Positions 33,936-43,668 are shown, counted from the first letter of the stretch. The stretch is 64,000 nucleotides of DNA from Aromatoleum diolicum (GCF_012910955.1 NZ_WTVQ01000022.1:1-64000); one strand, 5' to 3'. Notes: generated from the letters alone by a model not told the origin. Made by a program: numbers and translations.

Positions 33936-35282
33936 TCAGGCCGCAGCAGGAGCGACGGCCGGCCGCACGTCCATGTGCGCATCCTGCAGGTCGAGCACCG
34001 CTTCCGGCGCGTCCGCCTCTGCCTCGGTTTCGTTGTTGAGATGGAAATGAAGCGCCTTCTCGTCCAGGTCCTTGCACCACTTCGCCACCACGACCGTTGC
34101 CACACTGTTGCCGATCAGGTTGGTCAGTGCGCGCGCTTCGGACATGAAGCGGTCGATGCCGAGGATCAGTGCAAGCCCGGCGACCGGCACCCCGCCCACC
34201 GCCGACAGCGTCGCGGCCAGCACGATGAAACCGCTGCCGGTGACGCCGGCTGCGCCCTTCGAGGTCAGCAGCAATACCGCCAGCAGCGTCAGTTGCTGGG
34301 TGAGGTCGAGCGGGGTGTTGGTCGCCTGCGCGATGAACACTGCGGCCATCGTCAGGTAGATCGACGTGCCGTCGAGGTTGAACGAATAGCCGGTCGGGAT
34401 GACCAGGCCCACCGTCGACTTCTTGCAGCCGAGGTTTTCCATCTTCGCCATGAGCCTCGGCAACGCCGATTCAGACGACGAGGTGCCGAGCACGATCAGC
34501 AGCTCTTCCTTGATGTAGCGGATCAGCTTGACGACCGAGAAGCCATGGATGCGCGCAATCAGGCCCAGCACGCCGAAGATGAAGACCAGGCAGGTCGCAT
34601 AGAAAGTGCCCATCAGCATGCCTAGCTGCGCCAGCGCGCCGACGCCGTGCTTGCCGATCGTGAAGGCCATCGCGCCGAACGCGCCGATCGGGGCGACCTT
34701 CATGATGTAACCGACGATGCCGAACAGCACGTGCGAGAACTTCTCGATGAAGTCGAACACCAGCGTGCCGCGGCCGCCGAAGCGGTGCAGTGCGAAGCCG
34801 AACAGCACGGAGAACAGCAGCACCTGCAGGATCTCGCCCTTCGCGAAGGCATCGACGACGGTGCTCGGGATCACATGCAGCAGGAAATCCGTGGTCGTCT
34901 GCATCTTGCCCGGATCCGTGTAGGCGGCGATTGCCTTGGTGTCCAGGCTGGCCGGATCGATGTTCATGCCCGCGCCGGGCTTCACGACGTTGACGATGAC
35001 GAGGCCGACGATCAGTGCGATCGTGCTGACGACTTCGAAGTACAGCAGCGCGAGGCCGCCGGTCTTGCCGACCTTCTTCATGTCCTCCATGCCGGCGATG
35101 CCGACGACGACGGTACAGAAGATGATCGGCGCAATGATCATCTTGATCAGCTTGATGAAGCCGTCGCCCAGCGGTTTCATCGCCGCGCCGGTCTGCGGAT
35201 AGAAATGCCCGAGCAGCACACCGATGACGATGGCGACGATGACCTGAAAGTACAGTGACGTGTAAAACGGTTTCTTGCCCAA
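33936..35282 (-). CDS. dctA: C4-dicarboxylate:cation symporter DctA
   Basis: The 448-residue inner-membrane carrier imports succinate, fumarate and malate. Diagnostic segments are [45 protein letters not shown] and the C-terminal [26 protein letters not shown] precedes the ATG. A succinate/fumarate carrier about 1.5 kb from a fumarate reductase operon fits anaerobic or microaerobic use of C4 acids. I found no -24/-12 promoter in front of it. Confidence 0.95.
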   Translation of the reverse strand: MGKKPFYTSLYFQVIVAIVIGVLLGHFYPQTGAAMKPLGDGFIKLIKMIIAPIIFCTVVVGIAGMEDMKKVGKTGGLALLYFEVVSTIALIVGLVIVNVVKPGAGMNIDPASLDTKAIAAYTDPGKMQTTTDFLLHVIPSTVVDAFAKGEILQVLLFSVLFGFALHRFGGRGTLVFDFIEKFSHVLFGIVGYIMKVAPIGAFGAMAFTIGKHGVGALAQLGMLMGTFYATCLVFIFGVLGLIARIHGFSVVKLIRYIKEELLIVLGTSSSESALPRLMAKMENLGCKKSTVGLVIPTGYSFNLDGTSIYLTMAAVFIAQATNTPLDLTQQLTLLAVLLLTSKGAAGVTGSGFIVLAATLSAVGGVPVAGLALILGIDRFMSEARALTNLIGNSVATVVVAKWCKDLDEKALHFHLNNETEAEADAPEAVLDLQDAHMDVRPAVAPAAA

Positions 35283-35492
35283 ATCCCTCTCCTCGGTTTT
35301 TTACTACGTGGGCGCGATTATTTCCGTGAGAGGCGTTTGTGGGCAGTGTGTACTTCCGCATTGTGGATATCACCTAATCGCCGTCCGGTTACTCGGCAGC
35401 GGTGGTGAACGGGACGCGGCGCGCCCGCGAGCGCGCCCGTTCGTCGCGGCGAGAGGCGCTATTTACGGAGTCGCCGCAGCGATCCCGCTGCG

Positions 35493-36377
35493 TCAGACCT
35501 TGCGTGCGAGCCACACCCCGGCGACCGCGACGACCATGCCGGCCAGCGCCAGCCCGGTGAGCGTTTCGCCGAACAGCAGCCAGGCCATCAGCGCGGTCGT
35601 TGGCGGTGTCAGGTAAAAGAGGCTGGCGACGTTGACCGCACTGCCGCCGCGGATCAGCAGGTTCAGCAGGCTGATCGCCCCCAGCGACAGCACCAGCACC
35701 AGCCACAGCAGGGCGAAGACGAACTCGCTGCTCCAGACCACTTGCATGGTTTCGGTCCGACTGGCGACGATGCCCGTGATGATCAGGGACGGAACGAACT
35801 GGATGACCGAGCCCGTGCGCAGGTCGAAGCTTGGACAAAAGCGTTTCTGGTACAGCGTGCCGCAGGTGATGCCGGCGAGGGCCGCCAGCGCCGGGGCGAG
35901 CATCCAGCCGAGGTCCGCCACCGCGCCGCCGCCGGCGCTGACCTTGTTGCTGACGACCAGCGTGACGCCGACAAAACCCAGCGCGAGGCCGGTCCACTGG
36001 CGCGGGCTGACGCGTTCGCCGAGCAACCAGCCTGCGCCAAGCGCAGTCAGCAGCGGCTGCATGCCGACCACCAGCGCGGTGACCCCCGCCGGCAGGCCGC
36101 GATGGATCGCCATGAATACGCCGCCGAGGTAGGTCGCATGCACCAGCAGGCCGGTTACTCCTATATGCGCGACATGGCGCCAGTCCTTCGGCCACGGCGC
36201 GTGCGTCGCGAAGGCGAGTGCGCTCATCAGCGTGATCACCAGCACATAGCGGGAGCTCAGGAAGGTCAGCGGCTCGGCATACGGCAGGCCGAACTTGGCG
36301 CCGATGAAGCCGGTGCTCCACAGAAGCACGAACAGCAGTGGGGCGAAGTTGATCAGGCGCGGGGGCAGGGTGGGCAT
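35493..36377 (-). CDS. DMT-superfamily (EamA) transporter
   Basis: The 294-residue protein has ten predicted membrane helices in two EamA repeats (N-terminal PLLFVLLWSTGFIGAKFG; C-terminal LFYLTPPTTALMAWLLFGE). Such carriers usually export amino acids or other small metabolites; the substrate cannot be read from sequence. ATG 36375-36377 was preferred to a TTG 33 bp upstream. It is divergent from frdA. Confidence 0.85.
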   Translation of the reverse strand: MPTLPPRLINFAPLLFVLLWSTGFIGAKFGLPYAEPLTFLSSRYVLVITLMSALAFATHAPWPKDWRHVAHIGVTGLLVHATYLGGVFMAIHRGLPAGVTALVVGMQPLLTALGAGWLLGERVSPRQWTGLALGFVGVTLVVSNKVSAGGGAVADLGWMLAPALAALAGITCGTLYQKRFCPSFDLRTGSVIQFVPSLIITGIVASRTETMQVVWSSEFVFALLWLVLVLSLGAISLLNLLIRGGSAVNVASLFYLTPPTTALMAWLLFGETLTGLALAGMVVAVAGVWLARKV

Positions 36378-36745
36378 GGATCGATGGTTCCGCGCAGTGC
36401 GCAGGGGCAATAGGAGAAGGTATTCGCCATATTACCGGTACAACTCCCGCCGGATGCCCCCGCCGCAGATCGGCCTGTGCCGGAAGGCCGATGCCTCGCG
36501 GACGATGCTTGTCGGGATGAATCGCGAAGTTGTTCATACTGCATATGCCGAACGAGATTGCTGCGCGCTCGCATGCGCGCTACACTCGAAAACGTCGCAA
36601 TAGCGGCCGGCATGGGCGTTATCGGAAATGCCAGTTGGCAAACTGTCGGAAGAGCTGACCTGCTTCCCCCTCCTCCTGACAGCGCCGGGTTTTCCTGGCG
36701 CCTGACGTTGCTGCAGCCTCCCGCCAGGGAGGACGGGAGAAACGC
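36378..36745. other. Divergent region upstream of frdA
   Basis: These 368 bp separate the EamA gene from frdA. The only elements I can support are a sigma-70-like promoter toward frdA and the frdA ribosome site. I see no FNR-type box and no gene. Confidence 0.45.
36558..36586 (+). promoter_or_regulatory. Candidate sigma-70 promoter of frdABCD
   Basis: TTGCTG (36558-36563) and TACACT (36581-36586) are spaced by 17 bp. Transcription would start about 150 bp before the GTG start of frdA. The hexamers are imperfect, so this is a suggestion. Confidence 0.4.
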
Positions 36746-38551
36746 GTGGAAGCATACAAGGTGGATGTGGCCATTGTCGGTGCCGGCGGAGCGGGGCTGC
36801 GGGCGGCGATTGCAGTTGCCGAAGCCGACCCTTCACTGAAGATCGCGCTGATCTCCAAGGTCTATCCGATGCGCAGCCACACGGTTGCCGCGGAAGGCGG
36901 TTCTGCCGGCGTCGTGCAGGCGCACGACAGTCTCGAACATCACTTTCACGACACCGTATCGGGCGGCGACTGGCTGTGCGAGCAGGATGTGGTGGACGAC
37001 TTCGTCGCCCGATGCACGGGCGAAATGGTGCAGCTCGAGCACTGGGGCTGTCCCTGGAGTCGCAAGGAAGACGGCCACATCAACGTGCGGGCCTTCGGCG
37101 GCATGAAGATCGAGCGCACCTGGTTTGCCGCCGACAAGACCGGCTTCCACATGCTGCACACGTTGTTCCAGACCTCGATCAAGTATCCGTCGATCAGGCG
37201 CTTCGACGAGCATTTCTGCGTCGATCTCGTCGTCGAGGACGGCCGCGCGCAGGGCGTGGTGGCGGTGCAGATCGCGTCGCGCCAATTCACGCTGATCCAG
37301 GCCAATGCGGTCATCATTGCCACGGGGGGCGCCGGGCGCGTGTTCCGCGAGAACACCAACGGCGGCATCGTCACCGGCGACGGCATGGCGATCGCCTACC
37401 GCCACGGTGTGCCGCTGCGCGACATGGAATTTGTCCAGTATCACCCGACCTGCATGCCGGGTACCGGGCTGCTGTTCACCGAAGCCTGTCGGGGCGAGGG
37501 CGGGTTCCTGCTCAACAAGGATGGCTATCGCTACCTGCAGGATTACGGTCTCGGACCGGCCGAACCGTCGCCGCGCAACAAGGCGATGGAGCTGGGCCCG
37601 CGCGATCGTCTCAGCCAGGCCTTCTGGTACGAACAGCAGAAAGGGCGCACGATCGACGGCCCGCATGGCGCGGTCGTGCATCTCGATCTGCGCCATCTCG
37701 GCGAAGCGAAGCTGCGCGAGCGCCTGCCGCAAATCTACGAACTGGCCGAGGAGTTCCTCGGTGTCGATCCGGCGCGAGCGCCAATTCCGGTACGCCCGGC
37801 GGTGCATTACACCATGGGCGGCATTCTCGTCGACGGCCGCTGCGCCGCGCCGCTGCCGGGGCTGTATGCGGCAGGTGAATGCTCCAGCGTCGGCATTCAT
37901 GGCGCCAACCGGCTTGGCTCGAACTCACTGGCCGAACTGTGCGTGTTCGGCAAGGTGGCCGGTGATGCTGCCGCGGGGTTCGCGAAGTCAGTCGCGCCCG
38001 GCAATTCGGCCGCGCTGCTGAAACAGGCCGCAGCGGTCGAGCAGCGGGCGCTGGCGATCCTGACCAACACCTCGGGTACCGAACGCATTGCCACGCTGCG
38101 CAAGGAAATGGCCGAATCCATGGAGAACGGCTGCGGCATCTATCGCCAGGGCGACACCATGCAGGCCACCTGTGACAAGCTCGGCGAACTCAGGCAGCGC
38201 TTCCGTAACGTGAATGTCGAGGACAAGTCGCGTGTGTGGAATACCGACTGGCTGCTGGCGATCGAACTCGGTTATCAGCTCGACGTGGCGGAAGCGATGG
38301 CGCATTCGGCGCTCAACCGGCGTGAGTCCCGTGGTGCGCATCAGCGTCTGGACGGCTTCGGCGAGCGCGACGACATCCAATACCTGAAACACACCCAGGC
38401 GCACTATGCCGGCGACGGCCCCCCGCGCATCGACTATGGCGATGTGAAGATCACCAGGTCAGCGCCCGCGACGCGCGCCTACGGTGCCGCCGGCGAAAAG
38501 GCGGAACAGGAACGTCAGGCCGGACGGGAAGGAAAGGTGCCCCATGGCTGA
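36746..38551 (+). CDS. frdA: Fumarate reductase flavoprotein subunit FrdA
   Basis: The 601-residue subunit reduces fumarate (or oxidises succinate) at covalently bound FAD. The dinucleotide motif VGAGGAGLRA is followed by RSHTVAAEGG, whose His45 is the flavinylation site. QYHPT, TEACRGEGG and HGANRLGSNSL are the usual substrate and FAD segments. The start is GTG 36746 behind GGGAGGACGGGAG. Four genes in the order A-B-C-D, with two small hydrophobic subunits, match the E. coli quinol:fumarate reductase more than a typical betaproteobacterial succinate dehydrogenase (sdhCDAB). Confidence 0.92.
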   Translation: MEAYKVDVAIVGAGGAGLRAAIAVAEADPSLKIALISKVYPMRSHTVAAEGGSAGVVQAHDSLEHHFHDTVSGGDWLCEQDVVDDFVARCTGEMVQLEHWGCPWSRKEDGHINVRAFGGMKIERTWFAADKTGFHMLHTLFQTSIKYPSIRRFDEHFCVDLVVEDGRAQGVVAVQIASRQFTLIQANAVIIATGGAGRVFRENTNGGIVTGDGMAIAYRHGVPLRDMEFVQYHPTCMPGTGLLFTEACRGEGGFLLNKDGYRYLQDYGLGPAEPSPRNKAMELGPRDRLSQAFWYEQQKGRTIDGPHGAVVHLDLRHLGEAKLRERLPQIYELAEEFLGVDPARAPIPVRPAVHYTMGGILVDGRCAAPLPGLYAAGECSSVGIHGANRLGSNSLAELCVFGKVAGDAAAGFAKSVAPGNSAALLKQAAAVEQRALAILTNTSGTERIATLRKEMAESMENGCGIYRQGDTMQATCDKLGELRQRFRNVNVEDKSRVWNTDWLLAIELGYQLDVAEAMAHSALNRRESRGAHQRLDGFGERDDIQYLKHTQAHYAGDGPPRIDYGDVKITRSAPATRAYGAAGEKAEQERQAGREGKVPHG

Positions 38552-39308
38552 TGTCGCCGAGACCCGCAAGTTCATCGAAATCGAGGTCCTGCGTTACCGT
38601 CCGGAGCAGGACAGCGAGCCCTTCCTGCAGATTTTCGAGGTTCCGTTCACCGACGACATGTCGGTGCTGCAGGGCCTGCAGTACATCAAGGACTACCTCG
38701 ACGGTTCGCTCAGCTTCCGCTGGTCGTGCCGCATGGCCATCTGCGGCAGTTGCGGGATGATGATCGACGGCAAGCCCCGCCTGTCGTGCAAGACGTTCCT
38801 GCGCGACTTCCACCCCGGCCGGGTGCGCGTGGAGGCTTTGGCACATTTCCCGATCGAGCGCGATCTGGTGATCGTGATGGACGATTTCATCGACAAGCTC
38901 GAAAGCATCAAGCCGTACATCATCGCGAAAGAGCCGCGCACGCTGGAACAGGGGGAATATCTGCAAACCCCGGCCGAGCGTGACGTGTATGAACAGTTCA
39001 GCTCGTGCATCAACTGCCTGCTGTGCTATGCCGCATGCCCGCAGTACGGCCTCAATCCGGAATTCGTCGGACCCGGCATCATGGCCCTGCTGCACCGCTA
39101 CAACGTCGATTCGCGCGACGGTGGTGCTGCGCAGCGCATGGACGTGGTCAATGCCGAAGAAGGTGTCTTCAATTGCACCGCCGTGGGCTATTGCTCCGAG
39201 GTGTGCCCGAAGCACGTCGATCCGGCCAATGCCGTGAATCAGAACAAGACCCTCAGTGCCAAGGACTACTTCCTGCGCTTCGTCACGCCGAAGGGAGGCG
39301 CGCGATGA
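38544..39308 (+). CDS. frdB: Fumarate reductase iron-sulfur subunit FrdB
   Basis: The 254-residue subunit carries three Fe-S clusters. The [2Fe-2S] ligands are in SCRMAICGSCG and the later LSCKTF, and the [4Fe-4S]/[3Fe-4S] ligands in CINCLLCYAACP and CTAVGYCSEVCPKHVDP. It transfers electrons between the membrane quinol site and FrdA. Its ATG overlaps the frdA end by 8 bp. Confidence 0.94.
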   Translation: MADVAETRKFIEIEVLRYRPEQDSEPFLQIFEVPFTDDMSVLQGLQYIKDYLDGSLSFRWSCRMAICGSCGMMIDGKPRLSCKTFLRDFHPGRVRVEALAHFPIERDLVIVMDDFIDKLESIKPYIIAKEPRTLEQGEYLQTPAERDVYEQFSSCINCLLCYAACPQYGLNPEFVGPGIMALLHRYNVDSRDGGAAQRMDVVNAEEGVFNCTAVGYCSEVCPKHVDPANAVNQNKTLSAKDYFLRFVTPKGGAR

Positions 39309-39712
39309 ATACGCCGAATCCGCGCCGCCCCTACGTGCGCCCGATGGCTGGCTGGTGGCGACGGAATCCGTTCTTTGTCGAATACATGGTGCACGAGGGC
39401 ACGGCGCTCTTCGTCGCAGCCTACGCAATCGTTTTGCTGGTCGGGCTGCTGCGGCTGGCGCAGGGCGAAGCGGCGTGGAACGGCTGGCTCGACGCGCTGA
39501 AAAGTCCGCTGTCGGTCGCCTTCCACCTCATCCTGCTGGCGGCGATCGCATACCACTGCTGGACCTGGTTCCGGATCATGCCGAAAACCATGCCGCCCAT
39601 CGTGGTGCGCGGAAAGCGGCTGCCGCCGGGGGCAATCACGGGTTGCGGGCTGGCGGTCGCCGCGGTCGCGAGTCTGGTGCTGCTGGGCCTGGTGTGGGGG
39701 ATGACGCGATGA
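39305..39712 (+). CDS. frdC: Fumarate reductase membrane anchor subunit FrdC
   Basis: The 135-residue protein has three membrane helices. Its N-terminal RPYVRPM and WWRRNPFFVEYMVHEGTAL segments are typical of FrdC, including the Glu and Arg near the quinone site. The ATG overlaps the frdB stop by 4 bp. It anchors FrdAB with FrdD and forms the quinol site. Confidence 0.92.
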   Translation: MNTPNPRRPYVRPMAGWWRRNPFFVEYMVHEGTALFVAAYAIVLLVGLLRLAQGEAAWNGWLDALKSPLSVAFHLILLAAIAYHCWTWFRIMPKTMPPIVVRGKRLPPGAITGCGLAVAAVASLVLLGLVWGMTR

Positions 39713-40077
39713 AGCCCGCAGGCAAGCGCTCGAACGCCCCGATCTTCTGGTCGCTGTTCGGCGCCGGCGGCATGCTCGCGGCGCTGATCGGCCCGATGCT
39801 GGTGTTCATCACCGGCATCGCCGTGCCGCTGGGGCTGGTCCTTCCCGCGGACGCGATGAGCTATCCGCGCATGCTGGCGTTTGCGCAGCACTGGATCGGC
39901 AAGGGGTTCCTGTTTGCCGTGGTGGCCTTGTTCCTGTGGCACGCGGGGCACCGCATTTATCATAGCCTGCATGATATCGGCATCCATGCAGGGATGGGCG
40001 CCAGACTGGCGTGCTACGGATTGGCCATGCTTGGCACCGTGCTGGCGGCATGGTGGCTACTGGCGATCGGGTTTTGA
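39709..40077 (+). CDS. frdD: Fumarate reductase membrane anchor subunit FrdD
   Basis: The 122-residue protein has three helices. The N-terminal APIFWSLFGAGGMLAAL and the central HAGHRIYHSLHDIGIH segments match FrdD. It overlaps frdC by 4 bp. There are no obvious paired heme-b histidines in FrdC and FrdD, as expected for the heme-free E. coli type. Confidence 0.92.
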   Translation: MKPAGKRSNAPIFWSLFGAGGMLAALIGPMLVFITGIAVPLGLVLPADAMSYPRMLAFAQHWIGKGFLFAVVALFLWHAGHRIYHSLHDIGIHAGMGARLACYGLAMLGTVLAAWWLLAIGF

Positions 40078-40121
40078 GATATTCCGGCGACAGGGGCGCC
40101 AGATCCGCATCCCGTACCGCC

Positions 40122-40135
40122 TTGATCCAGATCGA
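40122..40135 (+). promoter_or_regulatory. FNR/Dnr-like binding site
   Basis: TTGATCCAGATCGA matches the TTGAT-N4-ATCAA consensus at nine of ten positions. Its centre is about 75 bp before the start codon of the heme-protein gene, which would put it near -41 of a transcript beginning about 40170. Control by low oxygen or nitrogen oxides would fit. Confidence 0.55.
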
Positions 40136-40202
40136 TCCGTATGAGCTGTGGATCGGCTGTGTTTGATGTCATCAGGACTGCAATTACGCACAGGAGAGCA
40201 AC

Positions 40203-41504
40203 ATGAAAAAGACCACACTGCTTCTTGGCCTGGCCGTCATCGGCATCGGCGCCGCGCAGGCCGCCGATCCCGCGAAAATCAACTGGTCCAGGATTCCCGC
40301 CGTCACTGTGCCGCTCTTCTATCCCGGGCAGTCGTCCTATGAATGGCTGCGCAGTGACGCGCACAAGGGCGCCTTCAAGGAAGTCATACGCGGTGATTCC
40401 TGTACGTCCTGTCATGACGAAGAAGATGCCGAAAAGGATATGGGTGAAAAGCTGGTCAAGGCGGGCCCGCTGGAACCCCGGCCGGTCAAGGGCAAGAGTG
40501 GCCATGTCGATCTGAAGGTGCAGGCGGCCTACGACAGCAAGAACGCCTATCTGCGTTTCCAGTGGAAAACCGATAACGCCTATCCCGGCACCGAGCACCA
40601 GTACCTGCGCTTCGACGGCAAGGAATGGAAGGTTTTCGGTTTTCCGAAACTCGACAAGGTGGTCCAGGATGGGGAGCAGATGGGCATCTACGAAGACCGC
40701 ATGTCCATCATGATCGACGATGGCAAAGTGGCCGGTTTTGCCAACCAGGGCTGCTGGCTGACCTGTCACGACGGCCAGCGCGATATGCCGAAGCAGTTCA
40801 CCAAGGACGAAGTAGCCGGCAACGCGATGCTGCAGGCGATCAAGAAGAACGATGTGCGCAAGTTCCTGCCCGAAACCCGCACCGACCCGTCGGACTGGAA
40901 AACCGGTAAATCGGTCGAGGATCTTGCCAAGATCAAGGCCGCCGGTGGTTTCGTCGATCTGATCCAGTGGCGCGCGCACCGCAGCAACCCGGTGAAGATG
41001 ACGGACGACGGTTATGTGCTCGAATTCCGCCTGAGTGATGGCGGCAAGGACATGTTCAGCAGCAATGCCGATCGTGCGACGCATCAGCCTAAATTCATGT
41101 GGGACGCAAAGAAGGTCGGTTACAAGTCCATCACGGTCGACCAGTTGCGCAAAGCTGATCATTCCCTGATCCGCGAACAGAACGCCGTCCCGTTCGATCC
41201 CAATGCCGGATGGAAGGAAGGTGACATGATTCCCGACTATGTCGTGAGTCGCGAGGACGCCAAGGGCTCGGCCGCTGACAACAATGCCATCGCGACCTGG
41301 AAGGACGGCATGTGGACGCTCGTCATGATCCGTCCGCTGGGACTGGGCAACAATGATGACAAGATGCTGAAGGCGGGTGGCGTCTACAACATCGGCTTTG
41401 CTGTCCATGACGATAACATCACCACGCGCGGCCACCATGTGTCCTTCGTCAGGACCATCGGCCTGGGCGCCAAGGCCGACATCAAGGCGGTGAAACTGCC
41501 CTGA
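40203..41504 (+). CDS. Ethylbenzene dehydrogenase-related c-type heme protein
   Basis: The 433-residue periplasmic protein has a signal peptide cleaved near residue 20 (GAAQA-ADP). An N-terminal CTSCH (residues 67-71) is a standard heme c site. Residues 100-430 resemble the heme-binding EB_dh domain of the DMSO-reductase family gamma subunits. There the motif GCWLTCHDGQRDMP has C-x3-C-H spacing (Cys184, Cys188, His189). No molybdenum-enzyme gene is nearby, so it probably acts as an electron carrier. It follows frdABCD and precedes a multiheme cytochrome. Confidence 0.8.
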   Translation: MKKTTLLLGLAVIGIGAAQAADPAKINWSRIPAVTVPLFYPGQSSYEWLRSDAHKGAFKEVIRGDSCTSCHDEEDAEKDMGEKLVKAGPLEPRPVKGKSGHVDLKVQAAYDSKNAYLRFQWKTDNAYPGTEHQYLRFDGKEWKVFGFPKLDKVVQDGEQMGIYEDRMSIMIDDGKVAGFANQGCWLTCHDGQRDMPKQFTKDEVAGNAMLQAIKKNDVRKFLPETRTDPSDWKTGKSVEDLAKIKAAGGFVDLIQWRAHRSNPVKMTDDGYVLEFRLSDGGKDMFSSNADRATHQPKFMWDAKKVGYKSITVDQLRKADHSLIREQNAVPFDPNAGWKEGDMIPDYVVSREDAKGSAADNNAIATWKDGMWTLVMIRPLGLGNNDDKMLKAGGVYNIGFAVHDDNITTRGHHVSFVRTIGLGAKADIKAVKLP

Positions 41505-41521
41505 GCCCTGAGGGTGCGGAC

Positions 41522-41549
41522 CGAGCGGAGCGCTGGGAGGCTCCGCTCG
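41522..41549 (+). other. Perfect hairpin between two cytochrome genes
   Basis: A 10-bp perfect stem (41522-41531 with 41540-41549) with an 8-nt loop follows the EB_dh-like gene by 17 bp. There is no T run, so it is more likely an mRNA-stability or attenuation element than a full terminator. Confidence 0.5.
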
Positions 41550-41655
41550 ACCCCGCAGCCAGGGATGGTGCCGATTCGTGCGCCATCCGGTGCATTTCAT
41601 CGCACAGCAGGCGCCGGGCTCGTGTACTGTTAGCAAAAATCACGAAAGCCAGGAT

Positions 41656-43668
41656 ATGAACCTGAACCGATTTTCCGGCTGGACAGCCGCCGCAGCCCTG
41701 ATTGCAGTCCTCCTCTCGGGCCCCGCAGGGCCGGCCCAGGCCGCACCCGCACTCGACAACGCTACCTGTCTCACCTGTCATGACGGCAGTAAGGGTGCGC
41801 TCGAGATCGCCGGTGCGGACGGCGAGCCGCGCGAACTGCACACCGTTGGCGCGGACGCCTTCGGCAAGAGTGTGCATGCGCGCATGGACTGCGTCGCGTG
41901 TCATGGCGACATCAAGGACAATGCCGAGACCGGCAATGCCCACCAGAAAGACCCGGCGCAGAAACCGGCCAGGGCAGACTGCATTTCCTGCCATCAGGAC
42001 CTTTGGGAAAATGCCAAAAAGGAAAACCGGACCAGGGAAAAAGCGCGCCTTGGTGTCGTCGTAGAAAACATCGACGCGTACAAGAAGTCGTTTCATGCGC
42101 GGACGAACCAGGACGACCCGACCCGCCCCAATGCTAGCTGCGAGGACTGCCACAGCAGCCACAGTTTCAACGTCCCCGCCAAGGACAGCCCGCAGTACGC
42201 CGAATGGCGTCTGGGCATTCCGGAGACCTGCGGCAAGAGCTGCCACGAGGAATCGCTCGAAACCTTTGCCGAGTCGGTGCACGGGCGGCTGGTTCTGGAG
42301 AAGCGCGATGTGAAGGGCGCCGTGTGTTCGGACTGCCACACGAGCCACGCCATCGGCAATACCTCCGCCGCGCCGTTCAAGCTGGCCATCACCGCCGAGT
42401 GCGGCAACTGCCACGAGGAGAATTTCAAGTCCTACAAGGCCACCTATCACGGCCAGATCAACACCCTGGGTTACGCCTACACGGCGAAGTGTTACGACTG
42501 TCACGGCAGTCACGGCATCCTGGAAATCAAGGATCCGCTATCCAAGGTGCATCCTGACCAACGGATGAAGACCTGCAAGGAATGCCACAGCGGGAAAAAG
42601 GATCTGCCCGAGGCTCCTCCCGGATACGCGAGCTTCCAGCCGCATGGCCACCCCGGCGACTTCGATCGCTATCCGGAAATCTGGATCGCCAATCAGATGA
42701 TGATCCAGCTTCTGGTGGGCACCTTCGCGTTCTTCTGGCTGCATACCGCGCTATGGTTCTATCGCGAGTACAAGGACCGCCAGCAACGCAAGACGCGGCC
42801 TCACGTGAAAACCGACGCACTGGCGGAACTGCCGGCAAGCCTGCATCGCAAGCACTATCGGCGCTTCAGTCTGACGTGGCGCATCGCCCATATCACCTTT
42901 GCGCTGAGCCTGATGGTCCTGACGCTGACGGGTATCCCGCTGTTCTACCCTGAGGCACCGTGGGCGGCGCCGTTGATGAAGGCGCTCGGTGGTCCGCAGA
43001 TTGCCGGCCTGATCCACCGTGTTAACGCGGTGATCTTTGCCGGCGTGTTCTTCTGGCACCTCGGCTACGTCGCATTGCGCGTCGCCCGCAACTGGAAGAC
43101 CTTCAAGCTGTTCGGCCCGGATTCGCTGATTCCGAACCTGCAGGACGGCAAGGACCTGGTGGCGATGGTCAAGTGGTTCTTCGGCAAGGGGCCGCGCCCG
43201 GTGTTCGACCGCTGGACCTATTGGGAAAAATTCGACTACTGGGCGCCGTTCTGGGGGGTGACGATCATCGGTGTCAGCGGGTTGATGATGTGGCTGCCTG
43301 GTCTGACCGCCTCCTACCTGCCGGGCTGGGTCTTCAACGTGGCGGCGATTTTCCATAGCGAAGAAGCCTTCCTGGCGGTCGTCTTCCTCTTCACCGTGCA
43401 TTTCTTCAACAATCACTTCCGCCCCGACAAGTTCCCGGTTGAGATCGTGATGTTTACCGGCACGATGTCACTGGAGGACTTCGCGCGCGATCATACGGTG
43501 CAGTATCGCCGCCTGGTCGCGTCCGGGGAGCTGGAGAAATACCTGGTGGAAGCGCCCTCGCAACCGATGACGAAAGCGTCCCGGGTGTTCGGTTTCATCC
43601 TGATCGCAGTCGGGCTCAGCCTGCTGGCGCTGGTGGCGATCGGCTTCTTCGGCATCGGCGTGCGGTGA
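41656..43668 (+). CDS. Multiheme cytochrome c fused to a membrane cytochrome b domain
   Basis: The 670-residue protein has a signal peptide (cleavage near residue 30), a periplasmic part (31-345) with eight CxxCH motifs at about residues 38, 79, 109, 162, 224, 249, 279 and 307 plus one CGKSCH (C-x3-C-H) at 192, and a C-terminal domain (about 345-670) with several membrane helices and paired histidines (HRVNAVIFAGVFFWHLG, FTVHFFNNHF) of the di-heme b561/hydrogenase cytochrome b type. It would carry electrons between the quinone pool and periplasmic acceptors in one chain. Partner unknown; the EB_dh-like protein upstream is a candidate. ATG 41656 is preceded by AGGAT. Confidence 0.85.
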   Translation: MNLNRFSGWTAAAALIAVLLSGPAGPAQAAPALDNATCLTCHDGSKGALEIAGADGEPRELHTVGADAFGKSVHARMDCVACHGDIKDNAETGNAHQKDPAQKPARADCISCHQDLWENAKKENRTREKARLGVVVENIDAYKKSFHARTNQDDPTRPNASCEDCHSSHSFNVPAKDSPQYAEWRLGIPETCGKSCHEESLETFAESVHGRLVLEKRDVKGAVCSDCHTSHAIGNTSAAPFKLAITAECGNCHEENFKSYKATYHGQINTLGYAYTAKCYDCHGSHGILEIKDPLSKVHPDQRMKTCKECHSGKKDLPEAPPGYASFQPHGHPGDFDRYPEIWIANQMMIQLLVGTFAFFWLHTALWFYREYKDRQQRKTRPHVKTDALAELPASLHRKHYRRFSLTWRIAHITFALSLMVLTLTGIPLFYPEAPWAAPLMKALGGPQIAGLIHRVNAVIFAGVFFWHLGYVALRVARNWKTFKLFGPDSLIPNLQDGKDLVAMVKWFFGKGPRPVFDRWTYWEKFDYWAPFWGVTIIGVSGLMMWLPGLTASYLPGWVFNVAAIFHSEEAFLAVVFLFTVHFFNNHFRPDKFPVEIVMFTGTMSLEDFARDHTVQYRRLVASGELEKYLVEAPSQPMTKASRVFGFILIAVGLSLLALVAIGFFGIGVR

